Part shown: positions 18,192 to 25,680 of the stretch, in pieces
Position numbering within the stretch: the first letter of the stretch is position 1
Layout: every line of letters starts with the position of its first letter
Assembly: GCA_029202845.1 (NCBI GenBank)
Contig: CP119315.1
Span: 3,379,001-3,443,000 of the forward strand
DNA from: Candidatus Sphingomonas colombiensis
GTDB taxonomy: Bacteria; Pseudomonadota; Alphaproteobacteria; Sphingomonadales; Sphingomonadaceae
DNA: 64,000 bases
Reading direction: 5' to 3'
Notes under the pieces: model-generated
What the model was told of the DNA's origin: nothing
The model's input: only the letters and a program-made list of their open reading frames with translations
The model's database searches: none
Translations under genes and position numbers: made by a program

Positions 18192-19337
18192 ATGCAAAAG
18201 GCTCATTTGACGCGCCGGGCGATGATCGGGGGGATGGCCACCGCGTCGAGCCTGATGGTCTTTCCGATGCTCAATACGGGCGCCTATCGCGTTCATGCGG
18301 CATCGACGCGCCTCTATTCGAAGCGGGTGGTCGATCTCGTCCGAAGCTCGGTCGTCGTGGATATGCTTGGGCCGCTCTCGCTCGATCTGCGCCCTGAAAC
18401 GGTCGCAACCAAATTGTCCGAGGCTCAGATCGCCGATTTCCGCGCGAGCGGCATCACCGCATTCCACAATTCGTTCGGAATAGGTGGCCCCGATGCCTGC
18501 GCTCAGGTGCTCAGATATCTCGCCGGGTGGAATGCCTTCGTCGGCCACAATGACGAGATCTTCACGCTGGTGCGCGACGCGGTCGATCTCGATCGTGCGA
18601 AGCGGCAGGGCAAGGTCGCGGTCATCATGGGGCTGCAGGATTCCGATCATTTCCGCACGCCCAAGGACGTCGAGCAATTCTATCAACTGGGGCAGCGCTG
18701 TTCGCAGCTGACCTATAATAGCCAGAACCTGATCGGATCGGGCTGCACGGAGCGGGTCGACGGTGGACTAAGCGATTTCGGCGTAGAGATCGTGAAAGCG
18801 ATGAACGCATCCGGCATGCTTATCGATACATCACATTGCGGCGATCGCACGACGCTCGACGCGATCGAGGCGTCGCCCCTTCCGATCGCGATCACCCACA
18901 GCAACTGCCGTTCGATCAACAATCACCCGCGCACCAAGACGGATGAAGCGATCAAGGCGCTGGGCGCAAAGGGCGGCGTGATGGGTATCACCGGCGTGCG
19001 CAACTTCGTGAGCGGGAAAGATCCCACTACGATCGCCAATGTCGCGGATCATATCGATCACGTCAGAAAGCTAATCGGCATCGAGCATGTCGGGATCGGA
19101 ACTGACGCAGACCTCTATGGCTACGACAAGATGGCACCCGATCAATATGCCATGCTCAAGGCCGGGTATAAGGGCAGCTACGGTTTCCGCGAGAAGATCG
19201 ACATCGACGATTTCAGCGGCCCGCTCAAGATATACAATCTGACGGAAGAACTCGTCCGGCGCGGCTATAGCGACGGCGATGTGCGCGCGGTGATCGGGGG
19301 AAATTTCCGCCGACTGCTCGGCGCAACCTGGAAATAA
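18192..19337 (+). CDS. Membrane dipeptidase (M19/renal dipeptidase family), Tat-exported, with altered metal site
   Basis: A 381-residue M19-family protein. M19 enzymes cleave dipeptides, including those with a C-terminal D-residue. A twin-arginine-type leader (LTRRAMIGGMA) precedes the domain. H215 (DTSHCG), H236 (ITHSNCR), R247 (NHPR) and D305 (GIGTDAD) match conserved sites. The usual N-terminal HxD ligand pair is replaced by D57-MLGPLSL-D65, and the bridging Glu position reads Gln (Q149 in GLQDSDH). This looks like a distinct subgroup with a modified metal centre. ATG 18192 has GGAG at a good distance; a GTG 9 bases upstream is possible. Operon with the S9 peptidase upstream. Confidence 0.85.
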   Translation: MQKAHLTRRAMIGGMATASSLMVFPMLNTGAYRVHAASTRLYSKRVVDLVRSSVVVDMLGPLSLDLRPETVATKLSEAQIADFRASGITAFHNSFGIGGPDACAQVLRYLAGWNAFVGHNDEIFTLVRDAVDLDRAKRQGKVAVIMGLQDSDHFRTPKDVEQFYQLGQRCSQLTYNSQNLIGSGCTERVDGGLSDFGVEIVKAMNASGMLIDTSHCGDRTTLDAIEASPLPIAITHSNCRSINNHPRTKTDEAIKALGAKGGVMGITGVRNFVSGKDPTTIANVADHIDHVRKLIGIEHVGIGTDADLYGYDKMAPDQYAMLKAGYKGSYGFREKIDIDDFSGPLKIYNLTEELVRRGYSDGDVRAVIGGNFRRLLGATWK

Positions 19338-19430
19338 CGATCATGCGGCGGCCGCGTGTCAGACGCTGCTCGCCGCATCATCTATCGAAGGCATGGAGCG
19401 CGCCGGACGACGCCTCGGTTGAACTACTAT

Positions 19431-20057
19431 TCAGCGTTCACCGTGCATGGTGATGAGCGAGTCCATCAGATCGTCTTCCGCGCTGGACATCACCGCGAGC
19501 GTCACCGCCTCTTCGCAATCGGGGCCGGCGAGATAGGCGTGGCCCATGTTTGAATCGATGTAGATCGATTCCCCCTGCTCCAGCGTCACGGGATCGTAGA
19601 ATTCGGTGTGAACAACGATCCGTCCGGTCAGGACGTAGATGAACTCCTCGCCCGCATGATGCACCAGTTCGCCGAACTCATCGAGCGAACGTGCACGGAT
19701 GGTGGTGATATTCGGAATCATCCGCTTGCGGCGCAATTCCGCGCAGAGATAGTAATAATCGTAGTTCGCGGTCTGCACGCGAAAGGCATTGTCACGCGTG
19801 CCGATGCTGCGTCGCGCGGTAACCGGCGCGGCTTCCGGGACCGTTTCGCCCTCCACGAACAAATCGGACATCCGGATGTTGAGCCGGGCGCTCAATTCCT
19901 GAAGCTTGTCGTAGGTCAGCGTGAGGCGATTATGCTCTACCTTGGATAAGGTGGAGACGGGAATGCCGGTCCGTTCGCTCATCTCGCGCAGGGTCCATCC
20001 GTTGCTATCCCGCAACTGCCTGATCACCGCGCCTAGCGTCGAGCGTCGTTTCGACAT
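19431..20057 (-). CDS. XRE-type regulator with C-terminal cupin sensor domain
   Basis: A 208-residue protein with an N-terminal helix-turn-helix of XRE type (TLREMSERTGIPVSTLSKVE, about residues 20-40). A C-terminal cupin beta-barrel follows (SLDEFGELVHHAGEEFIYVL, then the second cupin motif around YIDSNMGHAYL). XRE-cupin proteins often control amino-acid or polyamine catabolism with the cupin sensing a small ligand. It is transcribed divergently from the serine hydrolase at 20312 and shares a 255-base intergenic region with it that contains a perfect CCAATTGG palindrome. I chose ATG 20057 because the helix-turn-helix lies at the usual distance from it; longer in-frame starts add an unstructured leader. 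It is the best candidate regulator of the whole D-peptide cluster. Confidence 0.88.
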   Translation of the reverse strand: MSKRRSTLGAVIRQLRDSNGWTLREMSERTGIPVSTLSKVEHNRLTLTYDKLQELSARLNIRMSDLFVEGETVPEAAPVTARRSIGTRDNAFRVQTANYDYYYLCAELRRKRMIPNITTIRARSLDEFGELVHHAGEEFIYVLTGRIVVHTEFYDPVTLEQGESIYIDSNMGHAYLAGPDCEEAVTLAVMSSAEDDLMDSLITMHGER

Positions 20058-20097
20058 TCCGTCATCTTTCCATCTCCGATCCGGACGCGCGTAGCAT

Positions 20098-20119
20098 CGT
20101 TGCGCGTCACTGCGCAACG
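20098..20119. promoter_or_regulatory. Inverted repeat upstream of the XRE-cupin gene
   Basis: CGTTGCGC and GCGCAACG form a perfect 8-bp inverted repeat with a 6-base centre, 41 bases upstream of the regulator start. It could be an autoregulatory operator or a leader hairpin. It differs from the CCAATTGG motif, so the regulator may not bind both. Confidence 0.35.
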
Positions 20120-20199
20120 CTCCGTCCTTCCAGATAGAGATTCGCCTGCTCAGGCAAATTTTCGACAAGCCGAACGAAACGTGCGGCACCGGCGAATGA

Positions 20200-20228
20200 T
20201 TGACATATTTTTCCAATTGGGATCATAT
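20200..20228 (+). promoter_or_regulatory. Promoter with CCAATTGG operator in the spacer
   Basis: TTGACA (20200-20205), a 17-base spacer and TCATAT (20223-20228) form a strong sigma70-like promoter for the hydrolase at 20312. The spacer ends in TTCCAATTGGGA (20211-20222), an almost complete palindrome sitting exactly where a repressor would block RNA polymerase. Related motifs occur at 15886, 15922 and 10180. Confidence 0.65.
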
Positions 20229-20311
20229 GTCCTGCATTGGCCAAGTATTGGCGCATTTCTTCCGATGAGGCCGAAACGAACGGCTGCACGGACAAATCAG
20301 GGGAGCGAAAG

Positions 20312-22324
20312 ATGATACGGTCGATGCGGACCTGGGCTTTGGGGGCTGTCGCGCTGGTTGCAAGCGCGGCATTTGCCCAAGGCAACGACAAGCAGCCTGC
20401 AAATGGCCCGATCGCTTCTACAGCGGCACGAACAGCCGCGACGCCTGCGACTGGCCCGGCATCACTCAACAAAGCCGATCTCGACGTCTGGCTGGATGGC
20501 TATATGCCCTACGCCCTGCGCAGCGGCGACATCCCCGGCGCGGTCGTTACGATCGTCAAGGACGGCCAGGTGCTCACCGCGCGCGGCTTCGGTTATGCGG
20601 ATGTTGCGAAACGCACGCCGGTCGATCCTGATCGCACCCTGTTCCGCCCCGGATCCGTGTCGAAACTCGTCACCTGGACGGCGGTGATGCAGCAGGTCGA
20701 GCAAGGGAAGCTCGATCTCGACGCGGACGTGAACCGCTACATCGATTTCAAGATTCCCGCGCGAAACGGTCAGCCGGTCACGCTCCGCCAGATCATGACC
20801 CACACGGCCGGGTTCGAAGAGACCGCCAAAGACATCATTTTCTACGATCCGGCACATCTGCGTCCGCTTGGCGATTTCGTTAAACGCTCACTGCCGGCGC
20901 GCATCTATGATGCCGGCACCACGCCGGCTTATTCCAACTGGGCGACCGCGCTCGCGGCCTATATCGTCGAGCGCGCATCGGGCGAAGAGTTCGACGGTTA
21001 TGTCGAACGCCACATCTTCGCGCCGCTCGGGATGAAGACCGCCACCTTCCGCCAGCCATTGCCCCAGCGGCTCTCGGCACAAATGGCAACCGGCTATCCC
21101 AAGCCCGGTGAGGCCGCGGCGTTCGAGCTGGTTGGGCCGGCCCCGGCCGGTTCATTATCCGCATCAGGCACGGATATGGCGAAATTCATGCTCGCTCATC
21201 TGCAAGGTGGCGAACTGGGCGGCAATCGCATCCTGAACGCGCAGACCGCCGCGATGATGCACAACAGCCCGCTCGATCGGGTGAACCCCTATTCGCTCAT
21301 CCCGCCGCTTAACCGGATGGAATTGGGCTTCTTCGAAACCAATGTGAACGGGCATCAGGTGATCGGCCATCTGGGCGACACCGCCGCGTTCCACACGTCG
21401 CTCCATCTGTTCATGAACGATGGTGTGGGGCTGTATGTCTCGTTCAACGGCCCCGGCCGTCAGGGCGCGGTCGGCGCATTGCGCACAGCATTGTTCGAGG
21501 ATTTCGCGGACCGTTATTTCCCCGCCAAACCCAGCGAAACGCGGGTCGATGCGCAAACCGCGCGGCAGCACGCGCAGATGATGACCGGGTTGTGGAGAAA
21601 CAGCCGCCGCTCGGAAACCAACTTCATCTCAGTGATGGGGCTGCTGAGCCAAGCCGAAGTGTCCGTGGATGCAAAGGGTAATCTGGTCATTCCGGCACTG
21701 AAGATGCCGGGCGGACGCGCACGCGAATGGGTAGAAATCTCGCCGTTCGTCTGGCGTGACCGTTATGGCCACGATCGGGTCGCCGCCACGGTGATCGACG
21801 GCAAGGTCGTTCGCTGGAGCATGGACGGGATTTCCCCTTTCATGGTGTTCGATCGCGTGCCTGCCGGCATTGCCGGATCGTGGCTGAAGCCGGCGCTCTA
21901 TCTCAGCCTTGCGATCCTGGCGTTCGCGTTCCTCGCATGGCCGATCAGCTGGGCAATCCGCCGCCGCTATCGGGCGACGATCGCTATCTCCGGCCGCGCA
22001 CTCAAAGCGCATCGCGCGACGCGCATCATGGCTGGCCTCGTGCTGGGCGTGTTGATCGGCTGGATGGCGCTCGTCAGCGCGATGTTCAGCAATCTGAAGA
22101 ACCTCGCCGGCGCGTTCGATACGTTCCTGCTGCTATTGCAGGGAGCCAGCGCCATCGTGTTTGTCGGCGCGGTGGGGATTTCCAGCTGGAACCTGTGGGA
22201 AACGCTGCGCGGCGATCGCAAATGGACCGCCAAGCTGGGAAGCCTGCTGATCTTCTTCGCCTCGCTGCTCGTCCTGTATTTCGCGATAAGCTTCCACCTC
22301 ATGTCGATCTCGACGAAATACTGA
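20312..22324 (+). CDS. Membrane-anchored S12-type serine hydrolase (paralogue B)
   Basis: A 670-residue protein with a signal peptide (ending AAFAQ), a beta-lactamase-related domain (S-V-S-K in RPGSVSKLVTW, Y-S-N in TPAYSNWAT, H-L-G in IGHLGDTAAF) and about four C-terminal membrane segments. It is a close full-length paralogue of the gene at 755, sharing long identical blocks such as GFGYADVAKRTPVDP. ATG 20312 follows GGGGAG at a normal distance. Its promoter carries the CCAATTGG operator and it is divergent from the XRE-cupin regulator. Probable periplasmic hydrolase of D-residue peptides or related amides (inferred). Confidence 0.9.
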   Translation: MIRSMRTWALGAVALVASAAFAQGNDKQPANGPIASTAARTAATPATGPASLNKADLDVWLDGYMPYALRSGDIPGAVVTIVKDGQVLTARGFGYADVAKRTPVDPDRTLFRPGSVSKLVTWTAVMQQVEQGKLDLDADVNRYIDFKIPARNGQPVTLRQIMTHTAGFEETAKDIIFYDPAHLRPLGDFVKRSLPARIYDAGTTPAYSNWATALAAYIVERASGEEFDGYVERHIFAPLGMKTATFRQPLPQRLSAQMATGYPKPGEAAAFELVGPAPAGSLSASGTDMAKFMLAHLQGGELGGNRILNAQTAAMMHNSPLDRVNPYSLIPPLNRMELGFFETNVNGHQVIGHLGDTAAFHTSLHLFMNDGVGLYVSFNGPGRQGAVGALRTALFEDFADRYFPAKPSETRVDAQTARQHAQMMTGLWRNSRRSETNFISVMGLLSQAEVSVDAKGNLVIPALKMPGGRAREWVEISPFVWRDRYGHDRVAATVIDGKVVRWSMDGISPFMVFDRVPAGIAGSWLKPALYLSLAILAFAFLAWPISWAIRRRYRATIAISGRALKAHRATRIMAGLVLGVLIGWMALVSAMFSNLKNLAGAFDTFLLLLQGASAIVFVGAVGISSWNLWETLRGDRKWTAKLGSLLIFFASLLVLYFAISFHLMSISTKY

Positions 22325-22455
22325 AGCCAAAACCGGCGCTCGATTTCGGCACCGCGCCATCGCGCTATGTGTTCGGAATTGGATATGGTGCTCGTCACGC
22401 TGCGTGACGGGCACCATTCCGGCGGACGAGCGAACCTGTTGGCCATCGCCGTGTC

Positions 22456-22884
22456 TTACCATTTGGTCAGCCATGCCGACATTATGTCCCAAGCGTCTTT
22501 GAGAACGACAGGGAGCATGAACCACGCGAGAGAAGTGGCGAACCACGTCAGGATCAGCCGCCGTCCTCGTAGCCATTTGCGGTCTGCGATCGGAAAGCGC
22601 CCGTTCTTCCAAGACCAAATGCCCAAGCCGATCGCACCGCAATTTACCCATAGCCACGCTACAACGCGACCAACGTGCCAATAGCTGGAAAGGCGAAAAT
22701 CAAAGAGCGAACTGACCAGGGCATAAAAAAAGGACAGGAAAGCGATACCAACCAACACGACAAATGCCCAAATCCGCGCGACCGCTAGCGCTTCTTGCCG
22801 ATCCGTTGATTCGATATTCTCATTGAGACTGTCTGGATCCGGGCCGTCGATATCGACCGAGAGAAGTTCGTCGTTGCTGCTCAT
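22456..22884 (-). CDS. Hypothetical small membrane protein
   Basis: A 142-residue protein with an acidic N-terminus and three hydrophobic segments (around AFVVLVGIAFLSFFYALV, VVAWLWVNCGAIGLGIW and LTWFATSLAWFML). I do not recognise a family. No strong ribosome site precedes the ATG at 22884; an ATG at 22893 is an alternative. It stands alone between the hydrolase and the Anbu operon, transcribed leftward. Codon composition is compatible with a real gene. The 251 bases upstream (22885-23135) show nothing I can identify. Confidence 0.55.
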   Translation of the reverse strand: MSSNDELLSVDIDGPDPDSLNENIESTDRQEALAVARIWAFVVLVGIAFLSFFYALVSSLFDFRLSSYWHVGRVVAWLWVNCGAIGLGIWSWKNGRFPIADRKWLRGRRLILTWFATSLAWFMLPVVLKDAWDIMSAWLTKW

Positions 22885-23135
22885 GTGGAGCACACGTTAG
22901 CCCGTGATCCGGTATGTTTCCATCCACGCACTATATTAACCGCTCCGGTCATCTTAACGTCAGCGGATCTCTCCAGAACGAAGGAGAAGTATGCAGATGG
23001 TTGGCCCACTCTTCGAATGAACGCTGGACAACCTGTCGTGATCGATACTCGACCATAAACCGGCGGACCGGTGCGCGGCAGAACGATCATTCCCGGCACC
23101 ATACCGCCGAAGAGAAACGCACATCCGACGGCGGA

Positions 23136-23879
23136 TCAACTCAACGAAATCACCTCGGGCATCGCAAGAAAGGCCTCGCGGAGCCTGCCTCCCCACTCAC
23201 GCGAGATGTTCAGGAAGCGCGGATCGTCAACCTCGATCCGTTCACGTACCTGAAAAGCGAAGCTATCGCGCCGCAACACCGCGAGGTCGAGCGGCATACC
23301 GACCGAGAGGTTTGAATGGAGCGTCGAATCCATCGATACGCAGACCGCTTTCACCACCTGTTCGAGCGGCGTGTCGATCGTGATGACCCGATCAAGGATC
23401 GGCTTGCCGTATTTATGCTCACCGATCTGGAAATAGGGCGTGTCGCTGGTCGCCTCGACGAAATTGCCCGCCGAATAGACCATGAACAGCCGATGCCGCC
23501 CGCCCCTGCGCTGCCCGGCCACGAGGACCATCGCATCCGCGCCGGCACCGCCCGCCTGGATCGACTCGCGATACCGATCCTGTTGCGCCTGCATCGCTTC
23601 GCCGACCAGTTCGGCAATGCGAAAGATGCTGTCGGTATTGAGGATTGTCTCGATCTCGGGATCGTCGGCGGACCGCTCGATCGCCTTGGCCAAACGGGTC
23701 ATCACGCCCTGCGTAATGGAGAGGTTGCCCGAACACATCATGCCGATTGCGCGCTCGCCGGGGACTTCCCAGGTGAACATCTTGGTATAGCGCGAGATAT
23801 TATCGACACCCGCATTTGTCCGGGTATCGGATAACAGCACCAGCCCCTCGGTCACGCGCACCGCGACGCAGTAAGTCAT
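23136..23879 (-). CDS. Anbu: proteasome/HslV-like self-compartmentalising N-terminal nucleophile hydrolase
   Basis: A 247-residue proteasome-type protein beginning MTYCVAVRVTEGLVLLSDTR. After Met removal Thr2 would be the N-terminal nucleophile, as in HslV and proteasome beta subunits. Length and start match the bacterial Anbu (ancestral beta subunit) family. It is the last gene of an operon with transglutaminase-like, alpha-E and circularly permuted ATP-grasp genes, the known Anbu gene neighbourhood. Those partners suggest peptide-bond synthesis and cleavage on a common peptide substrate, which remains undefined for the family. Confidence 0.9.
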   Translation of the reverse strand: MTYCVAVRVTEGLVLLSDTRTNAGVDNISRYTKMFTWEVPGERAIGMMCSGNLSITQGVMTRLAKAIERSADDPEIETILNTDSIFRIAELVGEAMQAQQDRYRESIQAGGAGADAMVLVAGQRRGGRHRLFMVYSAGNFVEATSDTPYFQIGEHKYGKPILDRVITIDTPLEQVVKAVCVSMDSTLHSNLSVGMPLDLAVLRRDSFAFQVRERIEVDDPRFLNISREWGGRLREAFLAMPEVISLS

Positions 23880-23898
23880 ATGAGATCGTGGTTCCGGA

Positions 23899-24744
23899 TC
23901 ATTGCTGCTGCTGTTGCTGCTGGATCGCCTCTACGTCGCCTTCGCCGCGGGCGATCCGCACATCGGCTGTAACCATACCCGGCCCCCCGCCGGTTACAAC
24001 GCCGCGTACTGGTGCCGCGTCATTGGCGTCAAGTCCGCTGCCGAGGCGCACATAATGATCGGTCGGGGCCATGCCATTGGCTATATCGAAGCCGACCCAG
24101 CCGAGGCCCTCGACATACGCCTCCGCCCAGGCGTGCGATTCAAATTGCTGATCGGCCTCATCGCCGGCGAGCAGATAGCCCGCCACATAGCGCGCGGGCA
24201 CGTTGCGCGCCCGCGCCGCGGCGATGAAGATATGCGCGTGATCCTGGCAAACGCCCGCTCCACCCGCGAGTGCCGCTGCCGCTGGCGTGGCGCTGGTTGT
24301 CGCGCCGCCACGATAAGGCAGCGCGGCGCGCACCCGAGCGCTCAACGCATGAAGCCCGGCCAGCGCGTTGTCGCCGGGCTCAAGCCCGTCACCAAGCGCC
24401 AGGATCAATTCATCGGCTTTGGTCAGCGGCGTTTCGCGCAGGAAAACCGCGGGCGGACAGGCCCGGCGCAAACCCTTGACGACGCCCGCGCGATCTTCGG
24501 TTTCAACCCTACCATGCGCGACAATCTCGAGTTCATCGCGCTGGCCGTGGCTCAGCCATTGCGCGAACCGCTCGCCATAGCCGTCGACGACCGATCGCGT
24601 GATTTCCTCACCATCAAGTTCGACATGCCAGTCGATAACCCGCTGCCCCTCGAAACTCTGCGGGAACAGCTTGAGACGCAGCGCGACGCTGGCCGCGCCC
24701 GCCGGGTAACGCATATGCGTCAGGTGGCGAATGATCAGCAGCAT
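23899..24744 (-). CDS. Transglutaminase-like cysteine protease of the Anbu operon
   Basis: A 281-residue protein with an N-terminal beta domain (residues 1-about 90) and a transglutaminase-like core. The catalytic triad is visible as Cys in GAGVCQDHAH, His in ESHAWAEAY and Asp in GFDIANG. The start overlaps the alpha-E stop (TGATG), indicating coupling; Anbu begins 19 bases downstream. The protein ends with seven consecutive glutamines, which is unusual and is encoded by a CAG/CAA tract. In this operon family it is thought to work with alpha-E and ATP-grasp proteins; the substrate is unknown. Confidence 0.88.
   Translation of the reverse strand: MLLIIRHLTHMRYPAGAASVALRLKLFPQSFEGQRVIDWHVELDGEEITRSVVDGYGERFAQWLSHGQRDELEIVAHGRVETEDRAGVVKGLRRACPPAVFLRETPLTKADELILALGDGLEPGDNALAGLHALSARVRAALPYRGGATTSATPAAAALAGGAGVCQDHAHIFIAAARARNVPARYVAGYLLAGDEADQQFESHAWAEAYVEGLGWVGFDIANGMAPTDHYVRLGSGLDANDAAPVRGVVTGGGPGMVTADVRIARGEGDVEAIQQQQQQQ
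23902..23922 (-). repeat. CAG/CAA trinucleotide tract encoding C-terminal polyglutamine
   Basis: Seven successive glutamine codons (CAG CAG CAA CAG CAG CAG CAA on the minus strand) immediately precede the transglutaminase stop codon. Such a slippage-prone tract can vary in length between strains without changing the frame. Confidence 0.85.
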
Positions 24745-25679
24745 CAGTTGAAATGATAGGCCTGCGCGATTTCGCGCGACAGGCGATTGGTGATGACAAG
24801 CGCGTTCTGCACGAATTCGTGGAGCCCCTCTTCAAAAATCTCGCCGCTCTCGCGGTCGCGCAATTCGGCCAGCATCATCGTCGCGGTATCATGCGCGTCA
24901 CTGCGGCGGCCATGCGCCTGCGCCAGCCGGTCGAGGTGCCATCCGATCTGACCGAAGCAGAAAGAGATCGAGCGCGGAAACTGCTGGTTCAGCACCAGAA
25001 GGTCCGCGATCCGCCACGGCGAATAATCGCCGCCGCCATAAACGTGATGATAGGCGCGCGCCGCCGCCAAAGCATGGAGCACCGAGGTCCATTGATAATG
25101 ATCCCGTCCACCGCCCACCACCGCGGTTTCGGGCAGCAACACATAATATTTCACATCGAGCAGACGGAGCGTCATTTCCGCCCGCTCCAGCGCGCCGCCA
25201 ATACGCAGGAAATCGTGCCCTTCGTTGCGCAACTGCCCGGTCTCTACCGCACCGCGAAAGGTCGAGGCACGCGTCTTCACCCAGTCGAGCAATTCGGCGA
25301 GGTTCCGTCGCGCACTCGCGACGTCATATTGCTCCAGCCGACGCCAATCCTCGTTGAGCGCTTCCCACATATCCTGCGTCAACGCGGTCCGCACCGCGCG
25401 ACCATTCGCCCGCGCACGGAGCATGCAGGAACGGATCGATGAAGGATTGGTCTCGTCGAGCAGCAGCAGGTGAACGATATCGGCCTCGGCCACCGCGCGA
25501 TCGCCGCCGATCAGGCCGTCGCAGCCGGTAACGCGCAATACTGAGCGCCATTCCTCGCGGTGGATCGGGCCGGGCAGGATCGTCATGCGCTGCCCCATCT
25601 GGATCAGCCGCGCGGTGCTTTCGGCGCGTTCGATATAGCGCGCCATCCAGAAGATGTTCTCGGCGGTGCGGCTCAGCAT
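24744..25679 (-). CDS. Alpha-E domain protein (DUF403)
   Basis: A 311-residue, almost entirely helical protein starting MLSRTAENIFWMARYIERAE, the hallmark N-terminus of the alpha-E family. These proteins are found beside circularly permuted ATP-grasp ligases and transglutaminase-like enzymes and are thought to assist a peptide-forming reaction. One base separates it from the ATP-grasp gene upstream, and its stop overlaps the next start. Cytoplasmic. Confidence 0.9.
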   Translation of the reverse strand: MLSRTAENIFWMARYIERAESTARLIQMGQRMTILPGPIHREEWRSVLRVTGCDGLIGGDRAVAEADIVHLLLLDETNPSSIRSCMLRARANGRAVRTALTQDMWEALNEDWRRLEQYDVASARRNLAELLDWVKTRASTFRGAVETGQLRNEGHDFLRIGGALERAEMTLRLLDVKYYVLLPETAVVGGGRDHYQWTSVLHALAAARAYHHVYGGGDYSPWRIADLLVLNQQFPRSISFCFGQIGWHLDRLAQAHGRRSDAHDTATMMLAELRDRESGEIFEEGLHEFVQNALVITNRLSREIAQAYHFN

Positions 25680-25680
25680 A

